Below, one piece after another: positions 62,122-64,000 of a stretch of DNA of 64,000 nt (its first letter is position 1; the number at the start of each line of letters is the position of its first letter). The position numbers were made by a program, and so were the translations under genes. This stretch comes from Arthrobacter sp. MYb213 (GTDB lineage: Bacteria > Actinomycetota > Actinomycetes > Actinomycetales > Micrococcaceae), in the NCBI RefSeq assembly GCF_002979915.1, contig NZ_PCQA01000009.1:27454-91453 (forward strand), read 5' to 3'. The notes under the pieces are model-generated. The model saw only the letters and a list, made by a program, of their open reading frames with translations, was not told where the DNA came from and searched no databases.

Positions 62122-63063
62122 TTAGCGGCGGTCTTTATAGGCTTTGTTGATTGCTCGGCAGAGGGCTGCGCCTCGGGTGGCGGCGGTGCGGAGCATGGGG
62201 CGTTGTGCGGCTTGTTTGGCTTGGCGTTCGGCGGCGGCTCGGGCGGCTGCGCGGGCGTGGTTGCTGGCGTTGTGGGCTTGTTGGGATTGGCTGAGCATGA
62301 TTTCGCCGGTGGCGGTACGCCACTGGTTGAGTCGGTGGATGATGGCGGCTCTTAGGATTCGGCAGTAGTCGATGTAGGACTGAGTGTCAGGGTTGTGTTG
62401 GGGGAGTGCTCCCCAGGATTCTTTGCCGTGCAGTCCTGGTGTGGTGCGCCATTCGAGGGCGTGTTGGATGTCGTTGATGGTCCAACCGTTTTGGAAGAAT
62501 GGTTTCATCATGTGGAAAATGTTTTTCTTTGAAAAACGCCGGAAATCAGGGAAGATCCGTGAGATTTGCGCGGAAGCCGATAATCCCTGTGGTCTCGAGC
62601 TGATCGTCCGGGAAGCTGGCCAGAGTTCGACTGGTCGCTGTTCGTGGTGGTGAGTTTGCGCGGCGGAGCCGTGCCCAAATGGTTTTTCAGTGCCGCGTAG
62701 CGGCTCATTGTGAGTGTTTTCTTCGCGTGCGCGCGTGTAGGAACTTACTTCGTAAGTTGTTAACCCCCCTACGGGGAGGGGTTCTAAGTTATTTCCACAG
62801 GCGGTGTGGCTTGGGGTTACTGGGTTGATGGTTTCTGGTGTGTCTTGAGGGCGTAGGCCGAGGCCGGTGGGGCGGCAGATGACGTAGACGGGTGCTTCGT
62901 TGGTGGCTGGTTGGCCGGCTTTGGCTGCGTATTCGGCGGAGCGGCCGGAGGCGACGATGCCGATGATGCCCCAGGAGCGTAGGTCGTAGAGGACGTTGCC
63001 GACGGTGGCGCGGGAGACGCGTGCTTTTTCAGCGATGGTGTTCCAGGTGATGCGTGCGGTCAT
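62122..63063 (-). CDS. Replication-initiator-like protein, 5' part probably missing
   Basis: From ATG 63063 the frame encodes 313 residues. The beginning is a winged-helix-like segment (TWNTIAEKARVSRATVGNVLYDLRSWGIIG); the end is basic and Ala/Arg-rich (SNHARAAARAAAERQAKQAAQ). This resembles the C-terminal DNA-binding part of theta-type plasmid replication proteins. The open frame continues upstream of the ATG for 56 codons with protein-like sequence (VDHTAQAWRATRSIDELLAKRTDRIRNTLAVLWVLL) to a stop at 63232, but contains no usable start codon. I therefore think its 5' end was replaced by the resolvase fragment next to it. Family assignment is tentative. Confidence 0.45.
   Translation of the reverse strand: MTARITWNTIAEKARVSRATVGNVLYDLRSWGIIGIVASGRSAEYAAKAGQPATNEAPVYVICRPTGLGLRPQDTPETINPVTPSHTACGNNLEPLPVGGLTTYEVSSYTRAREENTHNEPLRGTEKPFGHGSAAQTHHHEQRPVELWPASRTISSRPQGLSASAQISRIFPDFRRFSKKNIFHMMKPFFQNGWTINDIQHALEWRTTPGLHGKESWGALPQHNPDTQSYIDYCRILRAAIIHRLNQWRTATGEIMLSQSQQAHNASNHARAAARAAAERQAKQAAQRPMLRTAATRGAALCRAINKAYKDRR
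62742..62783. repeat. Paired hairpins and DnaA-box-like sequence inside the replication-like gene
   Basis: AACTTAC-TTC-GTAAGTT (62742-62758) is a perfect 7-bp hairpin. AACCCC/GGGGTT (62762-62767 and 62778-62783) follows at once, and TTATTTCCACA at 62789-62799 resembles a DnaA box. A replication origin embedded in the rep frame would look like this. Confidence 0.35.
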
Positions 63064-63302
63064 GGTGTCGTGGTCGGTGTAGCGAAGGAGGACCCAGAGG
63101 ACGGCTAGGGTGTTGCGGATGCGGTCGGTGCGTTTTGCGAGTAGTTCGTCGATTGAGCGTGTGGCGCGCCAAGCTTGGGCGGTGTGGTCGACTTTTTGCT
63201 GCCTACCGGTATGGCCCAGTTGATGGCTCGGTCAGAAGTTTCGGGGTCTGAACTGTAGGGGAACAGTGGTTGGCGCTAAGGAATCTGTTGGGGCGGCATG
63301 GT

Positions 63303-63651
63303 TTAGGTGTTGCCGGTGGGAAGGTGGCGGTAAATGGATGCGCGGGAGACTCCCAGGGCCTTGGCGATCTGGGTGGGGCTTTCCCCGTTGGCGCGTCTGG
63401 CTCGGGCGGCTGCGAGGGTATCGGCGTTCATGACGGTGGGGCGACCGCCGGTGCGGCCCTGTGCGCGGGCGGCGGCGGATATGGTCGAGTGCTTCAACGA
63501 GCCCGGGGCGGGCGGTGGCGCGGCTGGAGATTTTGTCTTCGAAGATCCGGCCGCAGCCGGCGGTTTCGAGGGCGTCGCGTTGGAGTTGGGAGTCTTGGCC
63601 GTTGGTGGAGACTCGGGCGTAGCCGATGAGGTTGAAATGTTGGGTTGCCAT
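63303..63651 (-). pseudogene. Internally deleted serine resolvase
   Basis: The first 57 codons from 63651 encode a resolvase start (NLIGYARVSTNGQDSQLQRD, Ser15). The 3' part, in another frame (63497-63303), encodes its C-terminal segment (AAARAQGRTGGRPTVMNADT and the helix-turn-helix ESPTQIAKALGVSRASIYRHL). The central catalytic block and E-helix, about 80 codons, are missing, and the join shifts frame. The gene is therefore a deletion remnant. It abuts the truncated replication-like frame. Confidence 0.75.
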
Positions 63652-63664
63652 TGATCAACTGTCG

Positions 63665-63718
63665 CACAACCGTCTCACAACATCGCTGTTCGCCAGGCAT
63701 GTTGTGAGACGGGTTGTG
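63665..63718. repeat. Res-like inverted repeat upstream of the deleted resolvase
   Basis: CACAACCGTCTCACAACAT (63665-63683) is inverted at 63699-63718 (one extra base) with a 15-base centre. It lies just upstream of the resolvase start and shares GTTG(C/T)GAGAC with the site near 38654. Confidence 0.65.
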
Positions 63719-63869
63719 GACGATTTTTGGTCGGCGCGTCGCTGGGATCCGGGACCGTCTCAGAACCGGTCGTTTTTGCACCATGTGTGGCGAGTGCCCC
63801 CTGGGCAATGTTGGGGACTTATGTGACCAACCAAGGAGACGGTAGGAGTCAGTCGTTATCGCGGCGTAT

Positions 63870-64000
63870 CCCAGGGCACTATGCTTCAGGCATATGGCCC
63901 TAATTTGTTCGACGCCTGCTGCGGACCGGCAGGCCGAAGCCTGAGGTGCTGTATGGTCGACGGAAAATGCGGGCCTGGTTACAGCGCAACGGGTTCCCTG
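63870..64000 (+). mobile_element. Partial IS3-like transposase sequence at the window edge
   Basis: The plus-strand frame to the window end translates as GRPKPEVLYGRRKMRAWLQ and then RNGFP. YGRRKM-x-x-WL is typical of the start of IS3-family OrfB. The frame lacks a start codon in the window and is cut by the edge, so only a fragment can be claimed. Confidence 0.35.

Overview
The window looks like a large conjugative plasmid, or a plasmid-like integrated element, from a high-GC Gram-positive bacterium of the Micrococcaceae (Arthrobacter / Glutamicibacter type). The evidence is a complete actinobacterial conjugation cluster (SCO6880-like protein, VirB4 and VirD4 ATPases, DUF4913, a MobF relaxase beginning MTLHKLSAG), a ParA/ribbon-helix-helix partition locus with iterons, a replication-protein-like reading frame, several serine resolvases and an IS256-family element. 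No rRNA, tRNA or core housekeeping operon was seen. The assignment to plasmid and family is inference from gene content.

Layout. 0.35-3.4 kb: an overlapping trio of tyrosine recombinase, small XRE-type regulator and a protein with six CxxC pairs, an AT-hook and a recombinase-like C-terminus. 3.8-7.9 kb: a membrane/coiled-coil protein, a protein with an RNxxxH (HEPN-like) motif, and a regulator/membrane-protein pair. 7.9-20.8 kb: the type IV secretion cluster, with a two-domain cell-wall hydrolase and lipoprotein on the minus strand and, on the plus strand, a MinD/ParA-like ATPase, small membrane protein, VirB8-like, VirB6-like, SCO6880-like, VirB4-like and VirD4-like proteins, DUF4913 and DUF3800. 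21.0-25.3 kb: the TraA/TrwC-type relaxase-helicase, followed by an oriT-like divergent region and an accessory protein. 26.4-31.6 kb: a small protein with a paralogue at 60 kb, then an AraC regulator with an aldehyde dehydrogenase and a GMC (choline-dehydrogenase-like) oxidoreductase.

32.0-40.9 kb is the most unusual part: a YefM/RelE toxin-antitoxin pair, then two serine resolvases bracketing two convergent gene pairs (a PD-(D/E)xK-like protein with an unknown 464-residue partner; an SbcC/Rad50-like ABC ATPase with a small R-x6-H protein), followed by an OGG-fold protein and a coiled-coil membrane protein. It reads as an uncharacterised defence islet carried by a resolvase-associated module. 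41.1-42.6 kb is an IS256-family element whose transposase frame is broken.

43.1-51.7 kb is a coherent catabolic operon: LacI regulator, four-gene ABC importer, mannonate dehydratase, fructuronate reductase, KDPG aldolase and KDG kinase. Together these would convert an imported hexuronate or aldonate to pyruvate and glyceraldehyde 3-phosphate. The transporter belongs to the polar-amino-acid family, which is unexpected. 52.3-54.0 kb encodes a secreted repeat protein.

54.2-58.5 kb carries a DNA/RNA non-specific endonuclease, umuD and umuC, and small hypothetical genes, with palindromic operator candidates next to the nuclease and umuD starts. 58.5-62.0 kb holds a DUF4192 gene, an NrdH-like redoxin, a second member of the 26-kb family and parA/ribbon-helix-helix, tied together by TTGCATGCAA-type repeats and a 353-bp duplicated promoter/hairpin cassette. 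62.1-64.0 kb holds a replication-protein-like frame lacking its 5' part, an internally deleted resolvase with a res-like inverted repeat, and at the edge an IS3-like transposase fragment.
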